Positions 14,948 to 24,372 of a DNA stretch of 42,361 bases are shown here, in pieces. Origin of the DNA: Desulfobacterales bacterium (GTDB taxonomy: Bacteria; Desulfobacterota; Desulfobulbia; Desulfobulbales; VMSU01); contig DRPV01000118.1 of assembly GCA_011330685.1 (NCBI GenBank), positions 1 to 42,361 on the forward strand. Direction: 5' to 3'. The notes below the pieces were generated by a model. It was not told where the DNA came from, made no database searches, and saw only the letters and a list, made by a program, of their open reading frames with translations. The position numbers and the translations under genes are program-made. Positions within the stretch are counted from its first letter, which is position 1. Each line of letters starts with the position of its first letter.

Positions 14948-17761
14948 ATGAAGGTCAGAGTTTATGAGTTGGCTAGAGAAGTTGGGATGGACAGCAAGTT
15001 GTTGGCGGTCAAGCTCAAGGACTTCGGGTATGATGTAACTACCCATAGTTCCAGCCTTGATGAAGCCACTGCCGCGGAAATCAGGAAACGTCTGTCGGCG
15101 ACTCATACCGAGGTTCAGGAGAAGAGGATTTTGACCAAGGGTCATAAAACCATTATCCGGCGGCGTACCAAGGCGGTTAAACCCCCTGTAGTGGATGAGA
15201 TTGAGCTTCCAGAGCCGCCGCCTCACATTGTTGAACCAGAGACGGAGATCAGCGAGGCCGCCCCTCCCAAGCCTGAGGCCAAAACAGATAAGGCTCCTCC
15301 GGAAGCGGAAGCTGTGGTTGAATTATCGGTGGAGCAGGTCGATAATGCAGAGCCTCCGGTTGCGGGTCTGAAGGTAGAGTCTCCTGCTGTTACGGCATCT
15401 GAGCAGTCTGAGGCTGTAACGGTATCGGAAACTGAAGCCGCGCCGGAGCCTGAAGTGGCGGTGGTGGAATCAGCAGAGCAGGGTGAGGCCGCGCCGCCGG
15501 AAGCTGTTAAGGCTGAGGAAGAGACAACTGCGGAGTCCAAAGCAAAGGAGATTACCCCGGTTCAGCATGTAGAAAAGCCGGAACCGGTAGCGGCCAGCCG
15601 CAAAGGATTAGCCAGGGTTATTAAGCGGGCGGCAATTAAACTGCCGGTTGAGGAAGAACGGCCGCGGCCGAAGAAGAACAAACCCAAGGGCGGCAAGACG
15701 ACGGCCCGGCCCCCTTACAGGAGTGCCTCCGGAGGAGGAGCCGCGCGGCCCTTTAATGGCGGCCCCGGTAATGACCATAATGCAGCGCCGGGCAAGGGAA
15801 AAAGAGGAAAACGGTTTGTGAAATTTCACCATGAGCCGGGTGCCAAGGCCAAGCGGGGCCGTAAGCAGGGTTACGGCGTTGTGGATATGGAAGATGTTGC
15901 CATGGCCGGTGGACGGTTGTCATCGGCTTTGAAGCTCGATCGTCAGCGTCGTGGCGCTAAAAAGATGGCCAGAGGCGGCGGCAGTGAGGCCGGAGAGGCC
16001 AAGGCCATTAAGCGGCGTATCCAGATTTATGATACCATTTCCATTGGTGATCTTGCTCACCGCATGGGAATCAAGGCCAATGAGTTGATTGTTAAATTAA
16101 TGGGGATGGGAGTTATGGCCACCGTTAATCAGATCATTGACCTTGATACCGCGGTTCTGGTGGCGGCTGAATTTGGTTATGATGTGGAACAGGCCATGAC
16201 CGAAGAGCTTAACATCCTCAATCTTGAGGATAACGAAGCCGGCGGCGAGATGCTGCCCCGGCCCCCGGTGGTCACCGTTATGGGGCATGTCGATCACGGT
16301 AAGACCTCTATCCTTGATGCCATTCGTAATTCAGATGTGGCGGCTGGTGAGGCCGGCGGTATAACTCAGCATATTGGAGCCCATTATGTCCGCTCCCCGC
16401 AGGGTGAGGTGGTTTTCTTAGATACCCCAGGCCATGCCGCGTTCACCGAGATGCGTTCCCGGGGGGCGCAGGTTACCGATATTGTTGTCCTGGTGGTGGC
16501 GGCCGATGACGGGGTGATGGATCAAACCAAGGAGGCCATTAATCATGCCAAGGCTGCTGAGGTGCCCATCGTGGTGGCCATCAACAAAATTGACAAGGAT
16601 GATGCCGATCCCATGCGGGTCAAAAGAGAACTGGCTGAATATGATCTGGTTCCGGAAGACTGGGGTGGGAACACTATTTTCTGTGAAGTTTCGGCTAAAC
16701 AAAATATTGGTATAAATGAACTCTTGGAGCAGATTTTACTCCAGTCCGAGATTCTGGAACTAAAGGCCGATCCAAAACGCCGGGCCCGCGGCCGGGTGGT
16801 TGAGGCCAAACTTCACAAGGGGCTGGGGGCCGTCGCCACCATTCTTATTCAGCAGGGAACCCTGCGGGATGGAGACGCCTTCGTGGTGGGCGAATTTTAT
16901 GGTAAAGTTCGTTCCATGTTTAATGATAAGGGCGAGACTGTGCCGGAGAGCGGCCCATCCATGCCGGTTGAGGTTCATGGTTTAAGCGGTGTACCCAGTG
17001 CCGGTGATGAGTTCATCGTGATGCCGGATGAAAAGACCGCCAAGAACATAAGCAGTCAGCGTCAGACCAAAAGCCGGGAAAAATATCTGGCTCAGGGTAG
17101 TAAAATCTCCCTTGAGAATCTCTTTGAAAAGCTTCAGGAAGGTGCCATGAAAGAGTTATGTGTCCTGTTGCGGGCCGACGTTCAGGGAACCTTGGAGGCC
17201 TTTGCCAAGACCTTGAAGAAATTGAGTACCAAAGAGATTAAGCTCAGTATCATTCATGAGGGTACCGGTACGATTACGGAATCTGATGTTCTGCTGGCTT
17301 CGGCCTCTGATGCCATTATCCTGGGTTTCAATGTGCGGCCCAATGCCAAGGTGCAGGAGATGGCCAAGAAAGAAAATGTCGACATCCGTTTTTATGATGT
17401 CATTTATCACGCGGTGGATGATATAACTAAGGCTATGACCGGCATGTTGGATCCCACCTTCGAAGAGAGGGTTATCGGGGCGCTTGAGGTTCGTCAGATC
17501 TTCAGTGTTCCCAAAATCGGGGTTATCGCCGGCTCTTATGTTACTGATGGCAAGATTACCCGTAATGCCAAGGTTCGTCTGCTGCGTGACGGGGTCGTGG
17601 TCTATACCGGCAATATATCTTCTCTCAGGCGTTTTAAAGATGATGCCAAGGAGGTTGCAAGCGGTTACGAATGCGGGGTAGGCATCGAGAACTATAATGA
17701 TATTAAAGTCGGCGATACCATGGAAGCCTTTGTTATGGATGAAGTTGAAGCCATCCTTTAG
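14948..17761 (+). CDS. infB: Translation initiation factor IF-2
   Basis: 937 residues. GTPase that delivers initiator tRNA to the 30S subunit. An IF2_N-type module opens the protein ([20 protein letters not shown]), followed by an E/A/P-rich linker (about residues 85-220), a basic K/R/G-rich stretch (about 225-350) and a second IF2_N module ([21 protein letters not shown]). The G domain has G1 [10 protein letters not shown]3 DTPGHAAF and G4 NKID, followed by domains II, III and IV. GGTGGGAG lies upstream of the ATG. It is long but normal for Desulfobacterota. Confidence 0.98.
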   Translation: MKVRVYELAREVGMDSKLLAVKLKDFGYDVTTHSSSLDEATAAEIRKRLSATHTEVQEKRILTKGHKTIIRRRTKAVKPPVVDEIELPEPPPHIVEPETEISEAAPPKPEAKTDKAPPEAEAVVELSVEQVDNAEPPVAGLKVESPAVTASEQSEAVTVSETEAAPEPEVAVVESAEQGEAAPPEAVKAEEETTAESKAKEITPVQHVEKPEPVAASRKGLARVIKRAAIKLPVEEERPRPKKNKPKGGKTTARPPYRSASGGGAARPFNGGPGNDHNAAPGKGKRGKRFVKFHHEPGAKAKRGRKQGYGVVDMEDVAMAGGRLSSALKLDRQRRGAKKMARGGGSEAGEAKAIKRRIQIYDTISIGDLAHRMGIKANELIVKLMGMGVMATVNQIIDLDTAVLVAAEFGYDVEQAMTEELNILNLEDNEAGGEMLPRPPVVTVMGHVDHGKTSILDAIRNSDVAAGEAGGITQHIGAHYVRSPQGEVVFLDTPGHAAFTEMRSRGAQVTDIVVLVVAADDGVMDQTKEAINHAKAAEVPIVVAINKIDKDDADPMRVKRELAEYDLVPEDWGGNTIFCEVSAKQNIGINELLEQILLQSEILELKADPKRRARGRVVEAKLHKGLGAVATILIQQGTLRDGDAFVVGEFYGKVRSMFNDKGETVPESGPSMPVEVHGLSGVPSAGDEFIVMPDEKTAKNISSQRQTKSREKYLAQGSKISLENLFEKLQEGAMKELCVLLRADVQGTLEAFAKTLKKLSTKEIKLSIIHEGTGTITESDVLLASASDAIILGFNVRPNAKVQEMAKKENVDIRFYDVIYHAVDDITKAMTGMLDPTFEERVIGALEVRQIFSVPKIGVIAGSYVTDGKITRNAKVRLLRDGVVVYTGNISSLRRFKDDAKEVASGYECGVGIENYNDIKVGDTMEAFVMDEVEAIL

Positions 17762-17851
17762 TAAACGTTCCATGAACATCCTGTTGCACGCGATATACCT
17801 CCCAATATACGGAGGTATTATCGGGAGTTTTGGTCGTGGGCAACGGGCGTC

Positions 17852-17875
17852 CCTGAAACGCTTACACCTCGGCGG
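17852..17875 (+). repeat. Short repeat copy 5
   Basis: CCTGAAACGCTTACACCTCGGCGG lies in the 157-bp infB-rbfA gap. A separate palindromic stretch at about 17801-17820 (CCTCCCAATATACGGAGG) precedes it. Confidence 0.5.
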
Positions 17876-17918
17876 TTTGGTTATAATTATCGCTAACCTT
17901 TAAACAGTTGATTTTATA

Positions 17919-18326
17919 ATGGGTAGAAAGGATAAAAAGGTAAGTGATTATGCCATTGCAGACCTGGGCCGGAGGGTTAATCGGCGGCCGGGACGGGTGG
18001 CGGAGGTTATTCGAAACGAGTTGTCCATGCTTTTGCTGCGTGAGACGCGTGATCCCCGTTTGCGGGCGGTAACCCTGAGCCGGGTTGAAGTCAGTCCTGA
18101 TTTGCGGGCCGCGGTGATTTTTTTTAATTGTCAGAAAGACGAGGTTAAGGATGTCTTATCCGGCCTGACAAGTGCCCGTGGTTTTATGCGTAGTACGCTG
18201 GCTCAACGTATCAGCCTGCGTTACATGCCCAAACTGGTTTTTAAGCATGATCTTGCCGCTATGTATCAGGCCGAGATGGATCAGGTTTTCAGGGAGATTG
18301 CCAATGACCACCCACAAGATGAATGA
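17919..18326 (+). CDS. rbfA: Ribosome-binding factor A
   Basis: 135 residues. Cold-responsive 30S maturation factor. Family motifs: RVAEVIRNELSMLLLRETRDPRL, VTLSRVEVSPDLRAAVIFF and the C-terminal YMPKLVFKHDLAAMYQAEMDQV. It carries a slightly extended basic N-terminus (MGRKDKKVSDYAIADLGRRVNRRPG). Its end overlaps the start of nrnA by 23 bp, indicating coupling. Confidence 0.94.
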   Translation: MGRKDKKVSDYAIADLGRRVNRRPGRVAEVIRNELSMLLLRETRDPRLRAVTLSRVEVSPDLRAAVIFFNCQKDEVKDVLSGLTSARGFMRSTLAQRISLRYMPKLVFKHDLAAMYQAEMDQVFREIANDHPQDE

Positions 18327-19281
18327 AATTGCCAGGGTTATAGAGGAGTCCGGTTCCATTCTGCTGGCCACTCATACCTTCCCTGATGGTGACGCCCTTG
18401 GTTCGCAGCTTGGGCTGGGCCATATTCTGCAGGATATGGGAAAGCAGGTAATTCTCTATAGCGAGGGACAGATTTCATACCTCTATAAATTTTTGCCGCG
18501 CTGTACCGAGCTGTTTGATACTCCCCCCTGTGACAGCCAGATAGACTGCGCCATTGCTCTTGATTGCGGTGATCGTTTTCGCCTGGGGCGTGAGGTTGAT
18601 AATCTACTGAAAATTAAGCCTTTTTTGGTTATTGATCATCATACCGGCCATAAAAATTTTGGTGATCTGCGTTGGGTTGAATCCGGCCGGTCATCAACGG
18701 GTGAAATGGTATATGAGCTTGCCAGAAAATTAGGGGCCGAAATTTCTTATGAGGCGGCTTATTGTCTCTATACTGCTATTGTGGCGGATACCGGCTCATT
18801 CAAATACGCCTCTACCACGGCAGAGACCTTTCGGATAGCGGGTGAATTGGTCAGCATAGGGGTTAAACCGGAAGATGTGGCCGGTAAACTCTTTGATAAC
18901 TATACGGAAAGTCGTTTACAATTATTACAGGCCGTACTTTCCACCCTCGAGTTATACAGTATAGGTCGGTTGGCTATTATCAGCGCCACCAAAAAGATGT
19001 TTGAAATAACCGGTGCTGAATTGGCTGATACGGAGAATTTTATTAATTATCCCCGTTCGCTGGCTTCGGTACAGGCGGTGGCTCTAATCAAGGAAACCGA
19101 GGATGGTATCAGCGTCAGTATGCGCTCCAAGGGCGATTGCGATGTGGCAGAGGTAGCCCGCAAGTTTAATGGCGGCGGTCACCGCAACGCGGCCGGTTGT
19201 AAATTTAAGAACGGCGAGAGCTTAAAAGAGGTGCGTGACCTGATCTTTAATGAATTATTGCCCCTTGTGGAGGGTTATTGA
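18304..19281 (+). CDS. nrnA: DHH/DHHA1 phosphoesterase, NrnA-like nanoRNase / pAp phosphatase
   Basis: 325 residues. Degrades 2-5 nt RNAs and/or 3'-phosphoadenosine 5'-phosphate, the latter important where sulfate is activated. Motifs: HTFPDGDALGSQLGL (metal ligands), ALDCGDRFRLG, DHHTGHKNFG (the DHH motif), ADTGSFKYAST, and the DHHA1 signature NGGGHRNAAG. The ORF-track start at 18172 runs through rbfA in another frame; ATG 18304, preceded by AGGGAG, fits the family N-terminus. It follows rbfA, a common arrangement. Confidence 0.93.
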   Translation: MTTHKMNEIARVIEESGSILLATHTFPDGDALGSQLGLGHILQDMGKQVILYSEGQISYLYKFLPRCTELFDTPPCDSQIDCAIALDCGDRFRLGREVDNLLKIKPFLVIDHHTGHKNFGDLRWVESGRSSTGEMVYELARKLGAEISYEAAYCLYTAIVADTGSFKYASTTAETFRIAGELVSIGVKPEDVAGKLFDNYTESRLQLLQAVLSTLELYSIGRLAIISATKKMFEITGAELADTENFINYPRSLASVQAVALIKETEDGISVSMRSKGDCDVAEVARKFNGGGHRNAAGCKFKNGESLKEVRDLIFNELLPLVEGY

Positions 19282-19287
19282 GGGCTT

Positions 19288-20085
19288 ATGCCGGTTAAAC
19301 TCCCTGAGGAGCGGCCGCCTGGTGTTTTTTTGATTGATAAACCATGCGGCCCGACCTCCTTTAAGATTGTCCATTATATTCGTAAGGCCCTGGGCATAAA
19401 AAAGGTTGGTCATAGCGGTACCCTGGATCCTTTTGCCTCCGGGCTGCTTATTGTCTGTGCCGGGAGACCTGCCACCAGAATCATATCGCAACTGATGGGC
19501 GGTGATAAGGAATATCTGGCTATTTTACGTCTTGGGGTAAGCACTGACACGCAGGATTTTACCGGCCGGATTGTCTCTGAGCGCCCGGTGCCTGAATTTG
19601 AGCGATCGGTAATAGATCAATGTCTAAGCCGTTTTGTCGGTCGGCATTATCAGATGCCGCCAGCCTATTCAGCTTTGAAGCATAAGGGAAGGCCGCTCTA
19701 TTATTACGCGCGGAAGGGGATAAAGATTGATAAGCCGCCCCGGTTAGTGACGATAAATGAGTTGGAGATTGTTGATTCGGTTCCTCCTCGTCTGCGGCTG
19801 GATGCCGGCTCGGACAGCGGGCCTGAGATTTGTATCAGAGTTCGCTGCGGTAAAGGGGTGTATATCCGCACCCTGGCGGCTGATATTGGCGAGGCTCTGG
19901 GCTGTGGAGCTCATTTGCTGGCCTTAAGAAGGACGGTGAACGGGCCGTTCAACGTTAATGAGGCAGTGGATGGAGAAAGGCTTGTTAATGCCGATGAGGC
20001 CTTGACAATATTGCAGGGTGGAATAAAAAGTGTGGAGGAGGTGTTGGCGGCATTTGACCATGAAACCGCCGCACGGCCCATGTAG
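19288..20085 (+). CDS. truB: tRNA pseudouridine-55 synthase TruB
   Basis: 265 residues. Makes pseudouridine 55 in the T loop of tRNAs. Seen: [17 protein letters not shown], then [16 protein letters not shown] with the catalytic aspartate, [18 protein letters not shown], and [16 protein letters not shown]. The C-terminal PUA-like part is short, as in many bacterial TruB proteins. It starts 6 bp after nrnA and precedes rpsO. Confidence 0.96.
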   Translation: MPVKLPEERPPGVFLIDKPCGPTSFKIVHYIRKALGIKKVGHSGTLDPFASGLLIVCAGRPATRIISQLMGGDKEYLAILRLGVSTDTQDFTGRIVSERPVPEFERSVIDQCLSRFVGRHYQMPPAYSALKHKGRPLYYYARKGIKIDKPPRLVTINELEIVDSVPPRLRLDAGSDSGPEICIRVRCGKGVYIRTLAADIGEALGCGAHLLALRRTVNGPFNVNEAVDGERLVNADEALTILQGGIKSVEEVLAAFDHETAARPM

Positions 20086-20140
20086 CAGATTAGCAGATAA
20101 TAATAAAACAATTAAAGACAAAAAAATATGGAGGTCTAAC

Positions 20141-20410
20141 GTGACACTACAATTAGAACAAAAAAAAGAGATAATTGCCAAATTTGGCAGCAATGAGAAT
20201 GATACTGGTTCCCCAGAGGTGCAAATTGCCCTTTTAAGCGGCCGGATTACTTATCTCACCGATCATTTCAAGATCCATAAAAAGGATCATCATTCACGTC
20301 GTGGTTTGTTGAAATTAGTTGGTCAGCGCCGCCGGATTCTGAATTATCTGAAGGGCAAAAATGTTGAACGTTATCGGACTGTTATTAAAGAGCTGGGGAT
20401 CAGGAAGTAA
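20141..20410 (+). CDS. rpsO: 30S ribosomal protein S15
   Basis: 89 residues. Primary 16S rRNA-binding protein. The family block is complete: [34 protein letters not shown] and [15 protein letters not shown]. The correct start is GTG 20141, with an ideal GGAGGT 5 nt upstream; the ORF-track ATG at 20030 lies inside truB. The GTG start is unusual for rpsO but well supported by spacing. Confidence 0.96.
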   Translation: MTLQLEQKKEIIAKFGSNENDTGSPEVQIALLSGRITYLTDHFKIHKKDHHSRRGLLKLVGQRRRILNYLKGKNVERYRTVIKELGIRK

Positions 20411-20440
20411 ATCTCGGCTTTAAGGTCATTAGACTTTTGC

Positions 20441-20486
20441 GGGCAGGTCGCGGACAGGGAATCGAATCCCCGGTCTGTACCTGCCC
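20441..20486 (+). other. Stable hairpin between rpsO and pnp
   Basis: GGGCAGGT (20441-20448) pairs perfectly with ACCTGCCC (20479-20486). The 30-nt interior can fold further (GGAC/GTCT, GGGA/TCCC around ATCGAA). No T tract follows, so an RNase processing site or partial terminator, as known in the rpsO-pnp gap of E. coli, is more likely than a clean terminator. The rest of the gap to pnp has no recognised feature. Confidence 0.55.
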
Positions 20487-20628
20487 TTAACAATTTGGGC
20501 TGCTTGATAAATTACAAAACAGTTGTAACTTTAGTTAGTCTGAATAGTTACAAATAAAAATATGAGAGTCCGGCTGCGGTATTGTCTGTCTATTGGTGGT
20601 GTCGGCTGGCGGATAACAAGGAGAAGTA

Positions 20629-22710
20629 ATGTATAAAAAAGTAGAAATGGAACTAAATGGCCGCCCCCTGACCATTGAATCCGGTAAAATTGCTAAACAG
20701 GCTAACGGCTCTGTCGTGGTTACCTATGGCGGTACCGTGGTTCTGGTTACTGCTACTGCGGCGCGGGAACCTCGGGAGTCGGCGGATTTTTTCCCGCTCA
20801 CCGTTGAATATCAGGAGAAGTATTACGCTGTCGGACGCATCCCCGGCAATTTCTTCCGGCGCGAGATCGGCCGCCCCAGCGAGAAGGAGACCCTGACCTG
20901 TCGTTTTATAGACCGGCCTCTGCGTCCCCTGTTTGCCAAAGGCTACATGAATGAGACTCAGGTTATCGCTACTGTAATGTCCATGGACAAAGAAAATGAA
21001 TCTGATGTCCTGGCCATTGTCGGGGCCTCTGCCGCCCTCCAGGTCTCTAATATTCCCTTCTTAGGCCCCATTGCCGGGGTCAGGGTAGGACGGGTGGATG
21101 GCGAGCTGATTTTAAATCCCACGGCCTCTCAGTTGGAAAAGTCCAGCTTGAACATCATTGTCGCCGGCAGTAAAAAAGCGGTGGTAATGGTGGAGGGTGA
21201 AACGGATTACCTCTCTGAACAAGAGGTGCTTGATGCCATCTATTTTGGTCATGAGGGCTTGCAGCCTCTACTGACCATGCAGGATGAACTCCAGGCCGCT
21301 CTGGGTAAGGAAAAGATGAAGGTTAACGCCCCGGTGGTTAATACGGCCCTCCAGGAGCGTATTGATGCTATGGCCCATGAGGAAATGCGGCAGGTTACGA
21401 CCTGTGCCGATAAAATGGAACGTAACGATCTTTATTACGCCCTCCAGACGCGTGTTCTTGATGAATTGGCCGCTGATGAGGATGTCTGTTCTCGTGAGGC
21501 TAAGGATATATTGCATGATCTCATGAAGAGCATGATGCGTGATACAATTGTTAAGGATAAGACCAGAATTGACGGCCGGCGTTTTGATGAGGTAAGGCCC
21601 ATAAGCTGTGAGGTCGGTATTCTGCCCAGAGCCCACGGTTCGGCCCTTTTCACCCGTGGTGAAACTCAGTCCATTGTTACTACTACCCTGGGCAGCGGTG
21701 ATGATGAGCAGCGGGTTGAATCGCTTTACGGCATGAATTTCGAGCCCTTTTTCCTGCATTATAATTTTCCGCCATTTTGTGTTGGTGAGGCTCGCTTTAT
21801 GCGCGGCCCCAGCCGCCGGGATATCGGCCATGGAAACCTGGCCCGGAGATCCATTAAGGGTGTTTTGCCTGCCCACGAAGAATTCCCCTACACCATTCGG
21901 GTGGTCTCCGAAATTATGGAGTCCAACGGTTCATCTTCCATGGCCACGGTCTGCGGCGGAACGCTTTCCCTGATGGATGCCGGTGTCCCCCTGAAAAATC
22001 CGGTTTCCGGTATTGCCATGGGACTTATCAAGGAGGGGGATGATATTGTCATCCTGTCCGATATTCTTGGTGACGAAGATCATCTCGGCGATATGGATTT
22101 TAAGGTAACCGGCAGCAGTGATGGTATTGCCGCTCTGCAGATGGATATTAAAATTGACGGGGTATCAAAGGAGATCATGGCCCAGGCCCTGGAGCAGGCC
22201 AAGGCCGGGCGTATCCATATTCTCGCGAAGATGGCCGAAGCCCTCGAGCAGCCGCGGGCCGATATATCGCAGTATGCCCCCAAGGCTGTGGCTATTCAGA
22301 TTAATCCCGATAAGATAAGAGATCTCATCGGCCCCGGCGGCAAGATGATCAAGGCCCTGACTGCTGAGTTTGAGGTGAAGATTGATGTCGATGACAGCGG
22401 TATGGTGATGGTTTTTGCCCCTGATGCCAAGGTGGCTGTTCAGGTTGAAGAAAAAATCAAGGCCATAACCGCCGAACCGGAGATCGGTCAGATATATGAC
22501 GGACTGGTGGTGAAGATCGTTGACTTTGGGGCCTTCGTCCAGATTATCCCCGGTGTTGACGGTCTGGTACATATCTCTGAGCTGGAGAATCGGCGGGTCG
22601 AGAAGGTGACTGATGTCTTAAAAGAGGGCGAATCAGTCCGGGTCAAGGTGCTGGATATTGATTCACGCGGTAAAATTCGTTTGAGCCGTAAAGCCCTGTT
22701 GGATAATTAA
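20629..22710 (+). CDS. pnp: Polyribonucleotide nucleotidyltransferase (PNPase)
   Basis: 693 residues. Phosphorolytic 3'-5' exoribonuclease and degradosome component. Two RNase PH domains (SGKIAKQANGSVVVTYGGTVV; RPISCEVGILPRAHGSALFTRGETQ), an alpha-helical linker, then a KH domain (IRDLIGPGGKMIKAL) and an S1 domain (GQIYDGLVVKIVDFGAFVQI). The catalytic-site region DFKVTGSSDGIAALQMDIK is intact. AAGGAGAAGT precedes the ATG. It follows rpsO, the classic order. Confidence 0.98.
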   Translation: MYKKVEMELNGRPLTIESGKIAKQANGSVVVTYGGTVVLVTATAAREPRESADFFPLTVEYQEKYYAVGRIPGNFFRREIGRPSEKETLTCRFIDRPLRPLFAKGYMNETQVIATVMSMDKENESDVLAIVGASAALQVSNIPFLGPIAGVRVGRVDGELILNPTASQLEKSSLNIIVAGSKKAVVMVEGETDYLSEQEVLDAIYFGHEGLQPLLTMQDELQAALGKEKMKVNAPVVNTALQERIDAMAHEEMRQVTTCADKMERNDLYYALQTRVLDELAADEDVCSREAKDILHDLMKSMMRDTIVKDKTRIDGRRFDEVRPISCEVGILPRAHGSALFTRGETQSIVTTTLGSGDDEQRVESLYGMNFEPFFLHYNFPPFCVGEARFMRGPSRRDIGHGNLARRSIKGVLPAHEEFPYTIRVVSEIMESNGSSSMATVCGGTLSLMDAGVPLKNPVSGIAMGLIKEGDDIVILSDILGDEDHLGDMDFKVTGSSDGIAALQMDIKIDGVSKEIMAQALEQAKAGRIHILAKMAEALEQPRADISQYAPKAVAIQINPDKIRDLIGPGGKMIKALTAEFEVKIDVDDSGMVMVFAPDAKVAVQVEEKIKAITAEPEIGQIYDGLVVKIVDFGAFVQIIPGVDGLVHISELENRRVEKVTDVLKEGESVRVKVLDIDSRGKIRLSRKALLDN

Positions 22711-22735
22711 TTTACCCTTTACCGAGGAGGTTTCT

Positions 22736-23188
22736 ATGTCTGAGCTGATAGGTGTTAATTTACGCTGGTTGAAGCATGGGTATGATCTGGAGCCTCCACG
22801 TTATCATTCTGAATTGGCCGCTGGTATGGATGTGCGGGCGGCCAATTCAGAGCCCTTAACTATTCAGCCCGGTAGTATAAGCTTACTGCCCACCGGTTTT
22901 GCTGTGGCTCTGCCCCCTGGTTATGAGCTTCAGGTTAGACCGCGTAGCGGTCTGGCGCTGAAATACGGGATTACCCTTATCAATTCACCGGGTACCATTG
23001 ATGCCGATTACCGGGGAGAGGTGAAAATCCCCCTGATTAATCTTGGTAAAGAAGATTTTATTGTCAAACGTGGTGAGCGAATTGCTCAACTTATTCTGGC
23101 TCCGGTCTGCCGGGCGGTTATTCATCTGGTTGACCAGCTGCCGGACAGTGTGCGCCAGGATGGCGGCTTCGGGCATACCGGCTTGTAA
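22736..23188 (+). CDS. dut: dUTP pyrophosphatase (dUTPase)
   Basis: 150 residues. Converts dUTP to dUMP and PPi, keeping uracil out of DNA. The trimeric dUTPase motifs are in order: AAGMDVRAA (1), RPRSGLALKYGI (2), NSPGTIDADYRGEVKIPLIN (3), RGERIAQLIL (4) and the C-terminal GGFGHTG (5). AGGAGG precedes the ATG, 25 bp after pnp. Confidence 0.97.
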   Translation: MSELIGVNLRWLKHGYDLEPPRYHSELAAGMDVRAANSEPLTIQPGSISLLPTGFAVALPPGYELQVRPRSGLALKYGITLINSPGTIDADYRGEVKIPLINLGKEDFIVKRGERIAQLILAPVCRAVIHLVDQLPDSVRQDGGFGHTGL

Positions 23189-23194
23189 TTACGT

Positions 23195-23983
23195 ATGCGT
23201 TTCTGTGTACTGGGCAGTGGCAGCAAGGGAAATTGCACCCTGGTAGAATCATGCGGCTGTGCCCTGCTGATTGATGCCGGCTTCTCCGGCATTGAGCTTG
23301 AGCGCCGTTTGAACAGCGTGGGTCTGAAGCCCGAGATAATAAAGGCTGTCCTTGTTACTCATGAGCATCGGGATCATGTCAGCGGGGTCGGGGTGCTGTC
23401 CCGTAAGTATAAGCTGCCGGTATTTATCAATGCCGCGACCCTAACCGCGGCTGGTAATATTATGGGGAATTTACATGCTGTGGTTGAATTTGAGACCGGC
23501 ACCTCGTTTTCCTGCGCTGGTTTTGATGTTCACCCCTTTGCCATTTCCCATGATACTGCCGATCCGGTGGGATTTACGATTAATGACAGCCATAATCTAT
23601 TAGGGTATTGTACCGATACCGGGATTATATCCCGCTTGATAGCCCGTCATCTCTCGGCCTGTCAGGGACTGGTACTTGAATGTAATCACGATCTGGATAT
23701 GTTGCGTAACGGTAATTATCCACTGAGTCTGCAGCAGCGTATTCGTTCTCAGAGCGGTCATCTTGCCAATCATGACAGCCTCAGTTTTGTTAAAGAGCTG
23801 AGGACGGGTTGTCTGCGTCATGTAGTTATGGCTCATCTCAGCGAATCTAATAACAGCCCTGAATTAGTTCAGCAGGAGATTGATGCCCTGCTGAAAAGTC
23901 TGCCTCGCTCAGATTCTCATCCCCCTTTAAATATCAGCATAGCCGGTCAGCATAAAGCCGGGCCTCTGATTTCTCTTCCTTGA
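23195..23983 (+). CDS. MBL-fold metal-dependent hydrolase (YycJ/WalJ-like)
   Basis: 262 residues. Metallo-beta-lactamase-fold hydrolase with MRFCVLGSGSKGNCTLVES at the start, the metal motif THEHRDH (residues about 55-61), AISHDTADPVGF, and LECNHDLDML near the middle. This is the signature of the YycJ/WalJ group, implicated in DNA maintenance with exonuclease activity in some species. The substrate here is unknown. It starts 6 bp after dut and is the last gene of the long plus-strand block. Confidence 0.88.
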   Translation: MRFCVLGSGSKGNCTLVESCGCALLIDAGFSGIELERRLNSVGLKPEIIKAVLVTHEHRDHVSGVGVLSRKYKLPVFINAATLTAAGNIMGNLHAVVEFETGTSFSCAGFDVHPFAISHDTADPVGFTINDSHNLLGYCTDTGIISRLIARHLSACQGLVLECNHDLDMLRNGNYPLSLQQRIRSQSGHLANHDSLSFVKELRTGCLRHVVMAHLSESNNSPELVQQEIDALLKSLPRSDSHPPLNISIAGQHKAGPLISLP

Positions 23984-24071
23984 TTACTTCTTCTAACGCC
24001 CATTTGAAAAAATATCAGTACCTGTTATTTTTAAAGATAAAAATGCCGGTAGATGCTATTATATCGTAAAA

Positions 24072-24242
24072 GGTATCTATTTAGCTAAGGCACCGAATTG
24101 CCCTAAACTGTGAGCTGTAACCGTTCAGATGTGCCCCAGGTTCGTTCGTTTTGACCTCCGAGTCTGTACTCCCTGTACGTGAGGAGGGCAGGTAAGCGTA
24201 GACTCCGAAACGGACGAAGATGGGGTGCAGCTGAATGGTTAC
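24072..24242 (+). repeat. Composite GTAAC repeat, copy B
   Basis: A diverged tail (24072-24116) is followed by a core at 24117-24242 bounded by GTAACCGTTCAG and CTGAATGGTTAC. The core is nearly identical to copy A but has a 17-bp insertion reading AGGTAAGCGTAGACTCCG near the centre. Same orientation as copy A. Confidence 0.8.
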
Positions 24243-24253
24243 CGTAAAAGATT

Positions 24254-24351
24254 GGTAATTATTCCGCAAAGGCAACAAATTACCTGAAACTCGAAACCGT
24301 AATTGTTCAGGAAAGCGAAGACTCCGAGATGGAGTGCTGCTGAATGGTTAC
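24254..24351 (+). repeat. Composite GTAAC repeat, copy C (core shortened)
   Basis: The tail (GGTAATTATTCCGCAAAGGC...) closely matches copy A. The core, 24299-24351, is reduced to 53 bp, keeping only the outer arms (GTAATTGTTCAG ... CTGAATGGTTAC). It stands in tandem with copy B and ends 21 bp before the kinase gene. Together B and C fill most of the 389-bp gap after the MBL hydrolase. Confidence 0.75.
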
Positions 24352-24372
24352 AAATAATTATAACTATGGAAT

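Noticed and set aside
17156-17779. 207-aa minus-strand ORF inside infB
   Set aside because: Antisense to conserved IF-2 domains; composition fits a shadow frame.
21268-21876. 202-aa minus-strand ORF inside pnp
   Set aside because: Antisense to the PNPase core, which is intact; no domain recognised.
3798-24351. Possible CRISPR array from repeated 30-50 bp words
   Set aside because: Repeats are palindromic elements scattered far apart or in pairs, without regular spacers, and no cas genes are present.
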